DNA of 64,000 bases from Lineus longissimus (taxonomy: Eukaryota; Nemertea; Pilidiophora; Heteronemertea; Lineidae), in the NCBI RefSeq assembly GCF_910592395.1, contig NC_088310.1, forward strand, positions 6,019,501 to 6,083,500, in the 5' to 3' direction. Below the pieces are notes generated by a model. It did not search any database and was not told the origin of the DNA. It saw only the letters and a program-made list of their open reading frames with translations. The position numbers and the translations under genes are program-made. Positions within the stretch are counted from its first letter, which is position 1. Every line of letters starts with the position of its first letter. Below, piece after piece: positions 1 through 12,981 of the stretch.

Positions 1-1360
1 ATAGAATGCAGCCACAACCAAAGATAGTCATTCCAGTAAAATTTGTTTGGGCAACGCGTGAAATTTGAGGTGTGTGGGAATTGAAATTAGCCCTGCACTA
101 TTGGGTCTGTAAGTGGAGCTCAGATTCCGCCCCATGTCTTTAAGCTCTGGACAGCCTCCATGTCTTGATTTTAGTTCAAGGACCTCCCAGCGCATGTTAA
201 TACCTTAAACACTAATATCAAAAGACATATAAGGTTAGTATTTCCTTTATTGTAATACTTCACAATCATGCTGCATTCCATGCAGTAAGGACTTCATCTG
301 TACCAATATAACTTAAATACCAGGCACATACATTAATCTTAGAATGTAATAAAAAATTATGCAGAAATGCAGGTCCCATAGAATTATACGCAAGTACAAG
401 GCACCCAGTCACCTTCAAGCCAAATTAGTGATATAACAGTCACTTGCGTCATTTATGACAGTTTACTTCGGAGAATGGTCTTTATACAGGAGCTATGTCT
501 AGTAAATTAGTGCCGGCCGGGCAATAACCCTTCCCAAGTAGTCAAACATTCAATCAAACCGTTTAAGTACAATGTCTCAATATATGAAGCCAAGAAAAGC
601 GAACTACAGTAGAACCTCCCTAATAAGGAAACCCCTGGGACTGTCATATGCTGTCCTTAACAGAGCGGTGTCCTTACTAGAGAGGTCAAATCGTATATTT
701 CTATTTAATGAGCAACAAAAAAACACAAATGAACATGATGAACAGCATAGACCCTTAAGCTGACCATAAAACTCAAAGCATGCAAATACATGATGTAATC
801 TCGAATATCAATAAACATGACTCTCCAACAGAGACATACATGGACCTAGGCCCAAGTCAATAAATTCTGAATACACTGACTGATGAAAAATGAGAAATGA
901 ACATGGTTCAAGCATGAAGGACATGCCAAAATTCCTTCAACTGTCCACCATCTCTGAACCTATAATCGAACAATTCAACTAGCTTTCTCTGCATAAACTT
1001 CATCTCCTTTTTAGGAGATAAGGACGGTATGTATGTATAAGGCGGTCGTGGTAGAACAGATCTTTCATTTTGAAGGATAAGACAGCAAATTTTACCCATA
1101 TTCAAAGAATAGAGTTGGTTAAACCTGTTTTAACAATAGCACATTTTATTATTTTGAGACTTCCATGTTGGTCGACAAACACCTGGTCTCCAACTGCGAA
1201 TCACTGATGTCACCTCAGGGTGAATTTAAGTTGCACTACTTGCGTTATGAAGCAATTGAGTGCAGTGTTACTAGTACAGGAATGTGTTTGCCGTCCAATA
1301 TGGCGATGACGATGTCATCTGCATATCATATACAGTACTAGCAATATCATCGTGACTCCT
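1..1360. other. Downstream flank / 3' UTR of SCCPDH-A
   Basis: No coding exon is recognised here. The stretch lies 3' of the minus-strand SCCPDH-A stop codon, so part of it should be its 3' UTR. On the minus strand, AATAAA polyadenylation hexamers are present at 1145-1150 (about 210 nt after the stop) and at 246-251. The short open frames are not protein-like. Confidence 0.5.
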
Positions 1361-4300
1361 TTATTCCTCTGGGAGGACCTCAAATTTGATGTCACGTTTC
1401 TGAAGTCTGTCCATTAGCTGTGTGTCCGCAAAAGCAGCACCAGGGGTGTAGACTCCACCTCTGAAATAAAAGATGATATGCACATAAATAAAGAGTTAAC
1501 AGTATGATGATGATGAGTTCCGATCCCAAGCAAAGAGTTCTGGGGGCCAATTTTTCGTAAGACACCCAGAAAGACGTCCACATTTCGACTTGTTCTCCTC
1601 AAGTTTGCCTCTTGTAGATGAGCCCCTCTTGAATTTTGGCAGCAAAGGCGATATGAAGTCCATTGCCAAGCAAAAATGAGTTAATTTGCCAACCTTTAGC
1701 ACTGCAAAAAATTTTGGCTTTATTGCATGTCAGTTCTCTTTTAACATATCTAACTTACCCTGCCGGCAGTTTATCTGGTTCCTCCACCAGACAAAGAGCA
1801 GCAGCAACCATACATCTTGGAGTTGTCACATATCCCGCCTCAGGACCGGAGATTTTCACTCGGACTTTTTTATCCGGTTGGTCCTTGTGCTGTTCTTCGG
1901 GCGTCATTTTCTTCTGCCATCCTTCCCCGATCATTAACATCCAGAACGTACAGTCCGCAATCTGTTTTCTTGACGGACCTTCGTGCGAGAATTTGCCAGC
2001 AGAGAATAGGCGAGGGAACTGAAATTTGATGCGCTTAAAACTATCATTTTTGTTTCTTTGCTGGCCAGTTATTCATGGATTTGTTGAGAAACATTTTGCA
2101 AATATTAAAAAGTCATACCCAAGTTCGATTCCTGTGGTACTGCCTTAAAGGTGTTAAAGGGTAGGACCAGAATGGTTACTAAAGAGAGCTAAATTAGAAT
2201 ATCAGTTAATGAATTGCTTATAATTTCCTAACATTTCAAGTGTTAAGAAGGAAATCTTAATGATGACAATATACCTTTTCGAGCAATGTCCTTCCGAAGC
2301 TAAAGCTTGCCAGAAGTCCAAAGATGATTCCAAAGACAGAAAGACCAAGTGTAGCAAGCAAATTGCCTGCCCTGTAATAAGCTTGGAATTGAACCTGAAA
2401 GAAAGGACAATAGAGTGAAATGCTAAACCATTACATATAAGTGAAACCTTTCTTACTGGACACCTCTGTTAGCACGACACCCTATCTACTATTGAGTCCG
2501 TGACTTTGGTCCCAGATGGGTTTTTTCTGTAGACAGGGCTTTTTACCCAAAATGCCTTTGTGGACCTAGCAGTCTCAGGTCAACTCTGATAGAAGGAAAA
2601 GAACAAGTAACTAAGATGATCATACCGGTCTTGTGTTTTTCTGTTCGTGGATGTACCTCTCTGTGCGCTGCACAACCGAGCGGTCACTCCCAGGGAATGG
2701 CACACAGTAACCATTGACGTCTTTACTGTGGAACACCACAGACCTAAAATGAAAAAAATGCCGGTTCAGCAAAAGAAATTCAAACAATGTTTACATGAAA
2801 TCTGCGAAGATTTATCAATGTAACATAGGTAACATGAAAGGAGCCAAGTTAAATTGGCAAAGCAAACATCAATGTTGCGCAGTTGAGCAGTTTGGTTTCA
2901 AATTTAACATCATCTGATCTATTCCCTCTCTCTCACAGCCAAATACTTAATAGAGCTAATAATGTCTTAGCAGACACTCCATCAGTATAACAGATACAGC
3001 TCCTTGTAAATAAATATATGTGCAGGGCAAGCGAATGTATGCAACATAAAACGACTCACCTCCTGGTCTGTCTGAATGATGGCTTGGGGAGTGGTGATGG
3101 ATAGAGTTGTTTTCTGAGTGACTTCAATTCATGGGCATGAGCAAATCCATAAATGGCTGACTGCCAGGTTGCATAATGAGCTCCACCTCCCTGGAAGAGT
3201 AAATGAAGGTAATGCAATTGAAAGCACATGTACTGTTTGAGTGCGAACTCGATAAGAAACTTAAAGCAAATATCAGATTATTCCTACAAGATATTCCTGA
3301 AAGATGCAAGAAAAACCAAATAGATTGTTTCTTGTTACCTTTATCATTCTTTGTACACATTGGTTGGTTAGCCTTCACATGGAGAGGGTGTATCCTTGTA
3401 GCAGAGTCTCCTTAGCAGGACAAATGGGTACAGAAACTGAGGCACAAAACCATGTGCACTTCATTATTACTTACATCAGGGCCTGACTCCGTTTCAACAT
3501 AATTCTCAGCAGAATTCACTTCGCCTGCCCCCCAGTTGTTCTTGAGGAAGATCAAGCCCATATCTGCCGGAATACTGTCAAAACCACATGCACCAATGAT
3601 GTAGGTGCTGTTTTCTTTGGCTTTGCCGTGATAGAGAAGCTGCATTTTCTCAAGATACTGAAAGGGACAAAATCAAAATGAAATAGCTAATCATCCTGAT
3701 AGTTCATTCCAATTAACCCACCACTTAAGATTTTTCTGACAATGTCTTTCAAAGATTCAAAGATTATCCAAACTGAGTGAGCATTAAACTCACAATACAA
3801 GATAGATCTGTGCTCTAAAATCAGGTTTTTTTTCTCTTATTTATGATTACTCTTCATGTATCTGATCTTCAAAGATTTAGTCATCTTCAAAAAGGTTTTC
3901 ATTACAGCAAACTTTGAAGTAGAATAAAAAAACTTTCAATGCAAGACATATTGGTCTCAAATATTCGAGAAATCCAGAAATGTGTTTATCCTTCCACTTT
4001 GGCAGGTAAATCACTAAATAGCAAAGAACTGGTATTCCATTCCATCAAGGTGGGATCATAAACTATAGACTTGATGAGTCAGTATGAGGATAAGCTCATG
4101 ACAATAATAGGAACCTGGTGATCTAGCGAGGCAGACTCTACCTTGCATTCCCTACCTGTGGCTCACCGCTGATATCCAGGTGATGCGTCTTATTCTCAAT
4201 GCACGCCTTCACCACTTTCTCACCGAAGAAACGATACTGAAATGAAATCACAAAACAGATATCAAACTTCATCATATTATGAATATATTTCAATATCTTT

Positions 4301-6989
4301 ATTTAGTATAACCTGCGAGTATCGAAGCAGAAACACATCACTATATCAAGTGGGCTGCCAAGACTGTCATGTTAATCTTATTGAAATCTCCTTGGACTCG
4401 TTCTTCTGCTGTTTCCTTAACTTTGTGCATAATTAGAATAACTTTTTGGGAATTTGACGTTCACTTATGGACGTTTTTGTGTTCTGTAAACTTACTGGTC
4501 CCACACAGTTCAGGAGGACTTTGGCTGCCTTGCACATGTCCATCAGTGCTTCATCACTGGTCATGTCAGCCATCAGGATAGGCTTTTCTTCAAGAGCGAG
4601 TCCTGAAAATAGATATAAAGAAGGTTTTTTGTCATAAATCGGTTGCAGATAGATTATTCTCAAGACACTTATTGCAGGAAGATTTAATTGACCTTCTAAA
4701 GTAATGAAAATCAATATATTGACAGGATGGCTTCTCTTCAAGAGTGAGACATGGGCAAATCTCTTTAACCAGAACTTTTTATGCAAATCATCAAAATATC
4801 TTTATCAATCAAAGTATTTTGAATGATTTTGAGGGTCTCTACTTTTTATTTTGGAATTAGATGACTTCTATACCCTATTTCTTCTCGAAATTTGACCCAC
4901 GGTCACTGTCCTAAAATCATAGCGCAGTTGTAAGGAACCAATATAAATGTTATATCACATATTTACTTTTTTTGCATATATCTGTCCAATCCCACAGCTG
5001 TGTAAAGAGAGAATGACAATACCAATACTGCATGTTTACCAAGTCAATTCATGCTGGATTACGCAGCATACCACAGTAGCCTTATTGAATCCAGACATTC
5101 AGTGCATAAATTTCAATGACGATGTGGATGACAAAAAAAACGGATCATAACCGTCTTGTTATTTCCTGAAGGTGACCTTGACATACATCAGTGTAGAAAA
5201 CAAACATGACTGAAAATATTTTTTTGATAATGACTGTCTGCGTTTATAATAACCTTGTTATGATAGTGGAGGGGAGACCAGTGACATAGTGGTTGGACTT
5301 TGAGCGTAGTTGATGGAGCTTATGATAAGGTTGTGGGTGACACTCCCAGAACTAGGAGTGCTGTTTCATCTAAATTGTGTCCTTCAGCAAGACACAGAAC
5401 CCAACAATACACTGCTTCTCTCCACCCAGGAGGTAATGGGTACCTGTCCTGACTGAGATGTTAATGTGTGATGGACCAGCATCCCATCCAGAGGGATGAT
5501 ACTCCTAAACATTTGATGCTACGTAAAGTGGGTAAGCTCGGACCTGATGAGCCATTTGGCTTGGGCTATAGCCTTGCAGACTTGACTTAGTGACTTCCTC
5601 AGACACTCTATTTAAAGGCTGACAATAATAATAATAGAATTTTTCTGAAATCTTTACGGAGCCAATGTCTAAAGTACTTCAGGCCTGAATTGATAGTGCA
5701 TGTCTTCAGTTGCATGGTCTGCCTGGATTATAAATATTTATATACCAGGGCACTAAATCGATAAACATGACAGAAGATCTAGTCATTTAATGCAAATAAG
5801 TCATGTCTGAGAAAACCATGACTTTGCATGTCATCTAGACACTGCCTAAATACTTGGTATCAATTGGACATCATCATCAACCACTAAATAATCAAAGAGC
5901 TGAACAAACTCAATACGTCTGCCAGACAATTAAACACAAACTCTAAAGGCAAAGTCCTCCCATTAACCCCTGTATTGCGGAAGCAATTTTTCAGCTTGCT
6001 CCAACCTGTGGAAAGACATAATTAAAATTGACAGATTTGTTTAAAAAGTTACCCTCATATTAGACCGAGGAAAACAATGTCGAAAACAATGTCACCTATT
6101 CTCAGCACGGCCAAAGTGTTCAGTTGATGTTATTCAACTGTATCACAAGAAGAGTACATGGAGTAGGGCCCATTATATGAAGATCTTCAGAATGTGACCT
6201 AGATAATTCAATCAAAACACTTGATCCAAGAACCAACTGGGGACTTGACATGCAATAGGCCTGTACAAATTTACAAAAACTTCCAGACGGAGATTCAGGT
6301 AATGCAGGATAAATACTAATACTACGTGTAACCCAAGGCAACGGAAAGACAAAATCCTAATATAGGAACAGTTTCTTGTCATAAAGGCACGAATATGCTG
6401 CCAAGGTGATAGTATAAGGTCATCCTGCCAAATCGTGTTTCACACTCCCATTTACCTTTTCGAAAAAGATTGTTTAGGCGTTGACAAATCATGCGTTTGA
6501 CCTGGAACAAAGGGTCAAAGTGATCCTTTCATCGCCAGTTCATTGCAATGTCACATCATATCATTGCCAAATAGGACTGTTGCAGTGATCACCTTGGAGC
6601 TTCCGACGTCAGGCCTAAAAAATTCCGCAACAAGTCCGATTTCATCCTAGTATTATATTTATAGTAAGACTACTGCATAAAAATAAAGGCCTAGGCTTAT
6701 GCACCAATTGACCACATATAGAGGATGCAATAAGGAGTACAAAGTTTACAATGAAATCTACACAACATATAGAAACAATGTATACATATACTCTACACCA
6801 CAGTGAAATTTTACCTGTCTGTTTGGAGGCCTGGGCCAGAACTTTCTGCAATTTCTCCATACTTCGCCCAGCAATGGCCCAGGTATATTCAGTGCCATCA
6901 CAGGCAACTGCAAGTTCCTCTACGACATATTGGCCAGTGAAGCCAGTAGCACCAAACACTACAAAATCATAAGTATCTGAAGAGCCCAT
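1361..6989 (-). CDS. SCCPDH-like oxidoreductase A (9 coding exons)
   Basis: This is a saccharopine dehydrogenase-like oxidoreductase of the SCCPDH family. Vertebrate members are lipid-droplet or membrane-associated and their substrate is not established. Coding exons in order are 6815-6989, 4496-4602, 4156-4236, 3475-3657, 3060-3190, 2626-2743, 2275-2394, 1759-2018 and 1361-1460. They join in phase to 424 residues, close to the vertebrate length. A Rossmann dinucleotide fold opens the protein (VVFGATGFTG, with G13, G16 and G19). Family landmarks follow: LLNCVGPYRF, DISGEPQ, GFDSIPAD, a hydrophobic probable membrane segment near residues 272-292 (exon 7), KISGPEAGYVTTP and GGVYTPGAAF near the C-terminus. 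I chose the ATG at 6989, which aligns with family starts; an upstream in-frame ATG at 7052 would add 21 residues. The gene is the tandem neighbour of SCCPDH-B, 1.08 kb downstream of it in the same orientation. Structure and family are seen; the biochemical role is unknown. Confidence 0.93.
5271..5636 (+). mobile_element. tRNA-derived SINE-like element in SCCPDH-A intron 1
   Basis: A box-A-like block lies at about 5280-5292 and a box-B-like block at about 5328-5346. These are followed by a central region with wording I recall from widespread marine-invertebrate SINEs: a 'gtccttcagcaagacac' block near 5381, a 'cccaggaggtaatgggtacctg' region near 5426, and 'ccagcatcccatccag' near 5478. The element ends in an AAT trinucleotide tail at 5624-5635. 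It lies on the plus strand, opposite to the gene. Family assignment is from memory of the motif order, not from a search. Confidence 0.7.
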
Positions 6990-8068
6990 CTCTGCTTCCA
7001 CACTGGTTGAGGAAATGTGACAAACTGCAAATCTCAGCAATTGGAACGCCACCGGTGCTAGTGCAACGAACTAGAAACTTATTTTAGTTCCATTTGTTAA
7101 GTACAGACGGCAGCAGCTGACATTAGACAATTTGTCCTGTCTTCCTTGGTTGTGACAATGTCATAATCTATGGTTGTGACTTTTACTAAACGGGCGTTAG
7201 GCCTAAAAATGAACTACATGTACTTAATTTCATGGTTTGTAAGTGTCTCATCCATCCATTCTCACCGCTTGCTGCACATTCTGATCCAAATACCTGTACC
7301 AAATCAATGACTTTTAACTGGCACATGTCATAAGGATTCTTTTCTCCAGACTATCATCCTCTTCTGTGGCATCTTTTCTTTCGTCCTTCTATGCGTCTTA
7401 TGACATTCATCCTGACAATGAGCGGATCCACTAATGGGTATAATCAAGTAACTATAAAGGTACTTGGTATAATGACCTGTCTTTCAATACTCAACAGACA
7501 AGACAAATATTCTGAGACTATTTTTTATATGATTAAATATCTTGTTGTCTTTTGACAATTTTTATATCAGTTTGATTGGGAAGTATTAATACAATTACAT
7601 AGATACACTTGAGGTTTGTGTCTCGTTTTTCCCACCGCAGATCGTTCCAATCCCTCCCAAAGGCACAAACAAATCCAGCACAATTGCTTTTGCTCACGAC
7701 TTTTGCTAGCATTTGTGTTGTTTACATTGCTTCAAAGAGAAGATTGCCACTGTCAATTGGACCCCTTACCCTCGCCTGACGCCAATGGCCTGACGACAAT
7801 GATTGACATCACTCAGTACCTAACAGTTGGGTGTACAGATGTATAAAATTAAGTCGCTGGGCCTACAGGCGTAACTTTGGCCTTGACTACGTTGTGCTTG
7901 CTGTCAACAGGGTATGATGGTTTTGTGTTTGCAACGTCTTACAATCAATTCTAAAATCAATTCATGATCAATATCCTTGTAATCAATCGCTGATCATTTC
8001 GCTCACTCATCAGAGTCCAACTTTTGCTACGTATCTGTCCTTATAAGGAATCAGTACACACTATCTCC
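6990..8068. other. Intergenic spacer between SCCPDH-A and SCCPDH-B
   Basis: The spacer holds the SCCPDH-A promoter and 5' leader and the SCCPDH-B 3' UTR, both read on the minus strand. I see no further coding exon. No strong minus-strand AATAAA signal for SCCPDH-B was found near its stop codon. Confidence 0.5.
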
Positions 8069-11000
8069 TCACAGCTTGTTCAACAACTGGAATTTGACTC
8101 CGCCCTTCTGAAGTCTCTCAATGATGCTTGTGTTTGCAAAGGCTGCGGCAGGAGTGTAAACACCACCACTGGAAAAGAAGTCAGAGCTTACAAACATTGA
8201 TTAGAAACTAGACTAGTGGTCATTGCAGATGCCTGCAACAAGAATTGATTACAAGAGATTATTTGTCACACATAGTAGCGATTGTAATCGTAGATCGCAG
8301 TGATTTAAATTTCTCATCTCCACGGCGCTTAAGTCAGAATGAATCAAAAGATTGAGATTTACTTATCAAGGCATCAAAGGCTCCAAACCAAGTTTCTGCT
8401 GAGCTCAACTTCCCAAAAAACCAGTTGCAGCTCCCCACGTTAGATCAAATGTCAATCAAGTTCAATTTTTACTAACGTTTTTGGCAGTTTGGATGTTTCT
8501 TTCAAAATGGTCAGTCCGGATTCAACCATGGCAAGAGGGGTGAAGGCATAACCAGCATCTGAAGAATAGGTTTTAGCATGAAACAGAAGAGACGAAAATA
8601 AGCATAACTTGATCTTACCAGCAGTCATGTGCATTAAAGTGAGGCTCACAAATGGATTTCTGATTATATCCATTTGTTTACATGTAATCGAGTAAACTGT
8701 CATGTTGTGGTGATTGTCAACTTTTAGGGGATTCAGAATGATTGTTGGTCTCCAGATGACCAACATGTGATGGGTAGACAAACCCACCAACTGCAGACAA
8801 TTGTCAATAACAAAGATGTCCCGAAAGGAGGTTTTCCTCTCAAGACACAGAACTCTTGAATGATTACAAAGACATGGACAATGATTTGCCGAGTAGAGTT
8901 TAACCTACCTGGTGCAATCATCCTGAATGAAATATTCTTGTCTGGCCCTTGGGGATGCTTCTCACCAACAGGCAGCTTCTTTCCCCAGCCTCGGCCAACC
9001 ATTGTGTGGATGAAGGACGACTTCTCAATCTATGAAAGAATATGTCAAATAATCACTGCACATGTGGGATACTGGGTTCTCCAGGTGGTGACCCTCAGCT
9101 ACTTCATGCCAGTTTTTGATGTCACGAGACTCTGTCACGGCGTGAAATTCTTCTGTATATTTTTACATACAGAATTTCTTTCTCGGTGGATTTAAACCCT
9201 TTCTTCAGGAGACAAAGGCATGTGCACCTGGTTTATAACAGTAGACATCATACTCTACATCAAGTAGACATCAAACTGTACATCAATGTTTTACTCACCA
9301 CTTTGCGTGCTGGTCCATTCTTGCTAAAAGCACCAAGTGTGAATAGTCGCGGATACTGAAAAAGTGAAACAGCTTCTAAGAACTCATTTGAAGGATATTC
9401 AGCATGCTACCTATAAAACACATGCCACTATCACAGTTTTGTACTGTTGCTGATGACAGGAAAACACCTAGTAACTGCCAAAAGAGTTATGCCACCACAG
9501 GTTACTTTTTCTCACTTTCGAGACGAGTTTTTAAAGAAGTCTACCCAATGCACCAGGCAAATGGATTTTTGGTCTTCAGCAGTTTGATTTAACATTTAAG
9601 AATGGTTCCAATATCTTCTTATTCTTAGTGTGAGACAACAGCTTCAAATTCTTAGGTAGGTGGATATCACGAATCCAGCTGTGGCCTACAGGTCTTCCTC
9701 TGTTATCCACAGATTTCATCGGAGTTAACTTACCTTCAACAAGAGGCGTCGACCAAGTCGGAATGTGGAGAACACTTTGAGGGTGATTCCCATACTGATG
9801 GCAACAAGACATGCCAGAATACCAGGCATACGGATGTATGACCGGTATTGAATCTGCAACAGAGAGGAATAAACAGTCCAGCTATAAAAAACTGTTTTGG
9901 TTTTATTTGAGAAAGTTAACGAATGCATGTCAGTTCAACTGAGCAAAACAACTTTCCAAAATCTCTGTCTTTTACATCGACAATGCTGGCATCTTTCTGA
10001 GAGAGCAAACATTTCAACTCCAGGTTATTTGATGAATACAGAGATTTGCTCTGATTTTTACAGCAAAGGCAGAAGTAACTCACAACTTACAGGTCTTTCT
10101 TTATTCTCAAAATAGTTATGTCTCGTCGACCTGCGGACAATGTCACAGTCTTGTGGAAAGAATGGCAATACCCTCCCATTTGCTTCAGTACTGTAGGAGA
10201 TAGGGGTCCTGGAAATAGGATTAGGATGTATTATAATCAACTTACAGGCCTTTCATTGTGTTCATTTAGGTTGTGTCTCGCTGTTCTTCTGACAATATCT
10301 TGGTCGCCTTGAAAGAAGGGAAGTAATCTGCCCTTCACCTCGTCACTGTAGGAAAGTGCACTCCTGAAAAAGTGCATTTTTTTGCTGTGCTATCTTTATC
10401 AAAATTCGTTGTTGTACGTAATACTAGGAGATAACGGATTATTCATTTATAATCATTCCATCCCATGCCCTAACTGAAACCGTGAATGCTGTTATCCCCA
10501 CAAAGAGTTAAGTACCAAATGTACGGACTACAGGCACAACCACGAACCTTGCTGGCAGAGCATAATCTGGCTTTGGCAATCTCTCTTTAAAAAGATCTCG
10601 CCTGACATCCTTCAGTTCTTCTCCCTTCTCTGGATTGAGCAGCGTAACGACCGTGTGATAGGTTCCAAAGTTTCCGCCACCACCCTTGCAAAACAAACAG
10701 ATAAAGAATTAAACAATGTGGCGAAATCGACATGGTATTTGTTCTTCCAGACATACTGCTACTTTTGTTGGTCTTTTTGGCTTGTTTAAACCAAATTTAG
10801 GTCAAATAATTACAAAATTTGGATTGATACAGCACCTGGCTGAAGAAATTTAAACTGGAAAACAGCCAGTATTTGATATTGATCAAACGTGTTGAAAGAC
10901 TTCCCTAAACACAACTTACCTGAAGCCCAACAAAGCTTTCTATGGAATTAAGTTCACCTGAAACATAAAGAAATATGTGTATTGAAAGTTAAGCAAATAT

Positions 11001-12981
11001 TACTCTATTTTGATCTTTTACTCCCCTTGGAAGTTAAGCAAAGGCCGGAAACAATCAAATAATCACATATATTTGGCTTGGACGTAAAGCTACTCCTTGG
11101 AAATGTTATGCTATTTTGACCTTTAACTAACATGCGATCTCACTGGCCCTACTACTGGTATATTTGAACTTCAGGACCTATTCTGAATCTGGCAACATTT
11201 TAAACAAGGAGTCTTGATTTAAGAAGATTGCCTGATAACACGTAACTGATGAATAGACCAAGAATGCCATCAGCAACAATAGCCATGGATGGTTCTCCAC
11301 AACTTGAATTCTTGCTGCTCTTTTTAATAGAAAGTATGAAGCTATTTCTACTCACCATCAAAGTGCTTCTTTGCATAAAGAACCCCAATATCAGCTGGAA
11401 CACTGTCAAATCCACATGCTTCTACTACATAGACACCAGCCTTTTCTGCTTTATCATGGTACTTAAGGTCCATTTTCTCATGGAACTTAAAAAGGAAAAG
11501 ATGAATATTTCAATGCTGATATCTATATGGCTTTGAATCCTCCCGATTCTCATTTCAAAATTTTATTAGTTTTCTAGTGGTAAAATACTATCATTCAAAT
11601 GTCTTCCTCAGGAGAAATGAACATATGGTGATCCTGTCTTAGCAATTCTCTAGAACCTACCAGTGATTCCCCACTGATATCAACATGATGGGCCTTGTTG
11701 TCAATGCAAGCTTTCACCACCTTCTCACCATAGAAAACATACTGGAAAAAGAGGAAAAAATCAAAATAATGCCTGCATAATGAACAGTGATCAAAGTTCA
11801 CTTTCAGAAAGTGCCTTGTACAGGCCAAAAATTAGGTTGCACAGCACACAACTAAAAATGTGTGAAGACATTGAATTTTTCAATTAGGTATTTTGATACC
11901 AAATCAGATATTCCTTTTGATCCAAGGGGAGGGGTGGATAAAACTGTGTCTCGACAAGAATTTGGCCCTCTAAGCCAGAAATTACTACAGGTGACTCTTT
12001 TCAAGTGATCTCTTCTCATTGAACATTCATTTGCCATTGATGAACTCTTTAATAAATAAAAACAATCATATGATTTTGTTTCATAGTCAGTCTTACCGGA
12101 CCAACACAGTTCAGAACAAGCTGTGCTTGCTGACACATGGTATTCAGTGAGGATTCGTTGGAAACATCTGCCTCAAGGATGGGCATGTTCCTCAGGTCTT
12201 TTCCTGAAAAGTGCAATAAAATATGTTTGTATGATTTGACAATGATTGATAGTGGAATTGGAGTTCGAACCAATGCTCGGATTTCTTTGAAGTGTGCGCA
12301 CTGACAAAAGACGAATTCGAAGAAGTTTGTTTTGGCACTAACCAGTCACGCGTTTCACCTAGACATTGACACCTTGAAGGATCTCCGTGTCTCGATAGGC
12401 ATTGTCTGAAATCGGCTTGCCTTAGGCCTTCCGATGTGTTCTGAGTGTGCGCATTTGATTTGTTTTGGCGCCGATTCATCTTCTTCAAAAAGGCCTATCC
12501 TGAGGGCCAACCCTAATTCAATTGCTAAAACCCTGTTTGGTTGAAGAAGATCAGATCAACAAAAATCCGGCCCGTAGGCGTAGCCGTAAGGCCCCAACGA
12601 ATCAAGATGTGAACATAACATTTATGATTTGTGATTAAGGTTATCTCTCTCGCCAGTAAAAACGTACAGTGACTAAGCAAACTTTATGCACAGCGATATC
12701 AGATGAAATTTGGACCCGCCGAACATCTGCCCAATGCATCGATTACTGTGTGATGAAAGTGTATGAGTATGAGCTGAAGTTCGGGCACCTGTTTGCTTGG
12801 AAGCTTCCTCAAGAACTGCAGCAAGTTTCTTCTTGCTACGACCAGCAACAGCCCATTTTAACCCTCCTTCCTCTTCAAACACTCTTGCAAGGTATTCAAC
12901 AACATATTGGCCAGTAAATCCACTGGCTCCAAACACCACAATATCAAAAATTTTGGTCGACGAATTCGTGTGGTCAGCCAT
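8069..12981 (-). CDS. SCCPDH-like oxidoreductase B (12 coding exons, one alternative)
   Basis: This is the second SCCPDH-family saccharopine dehydrogenase-like oxidoreductase. Coding exons are 12789-12981, 12097-12203, 11661-11741, 11356-11485, 10920-10957, 10548-10684, 10246-10363 (7a) or 10091-10208 (7b), 9734-9853, 9299-9355, 8909-9029, 8477-8558 and 8069-8168. They join in phase to 427 residues with either exon 7. The N-terminus carries the Rossmann motif VVFGASGFTG (G18, G21, G24). LVLNCVGPYVFYGEKVVKAC, GFDSVPADIG, a hydrophobic stretch in exon 8 (about residues 275-295) and GGVYTPAAAF follow. The chosen start at 12981 aligns with family starts; an in-frame ATG at 13035 would add 18 residues. 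Exons 1-3 and the last exons match SCCPDH-A in length and phase, so the pair arose by tandem duplication. The donors of exons 6 (GTTCGT) and 11 (GTTAGT) are weak. The enzyme's substrate is unknown. Confidence 0.93.
10091..10208 (-). other. SCCPDH-B alternative exon 7b
   Basis: This 118-nt exon is homologous to 7a and encodes 39 residues beginning TPISYSTEANGRVLPFFPQD. It has a TTTCCAG acceptor and a GTAAGT donor. By eye 23 of 39 residues equal exon 7a, including PFF, DIVRR, RHN and ERP. No stop codon or broken splice site is visible, so it looks functional and not like a decayed duplicate. The upstream intron separating it from 7a is only 37 nt. Confidence 0.82.
10246..10363 (-). other. SCCPDH-B alternative exon 7a
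   Basis: This 118-nt exon encodes a 39-residue segment (SALSYSDEVKGRLLPFFQGD and on, ending ERP). It is flanked by a good TTTTTCAG acceptor and a GTAAGT donor. It corresponds to the single 118-nt exon 6 of SCCPDH-A and to the VVRR-containing region of vertebrate SCCPDH. It has the same length and phase as exon 7b, which lies 37 bp downstream in transcript direction. Confidence 0.85.

Noticed and set aside
7616-7846. 76-residue plus-strand frame between the SCCPDH genes
   Set aside because: It has no family similarity and lies in the spacer on the opposite strand; chance is more likely.
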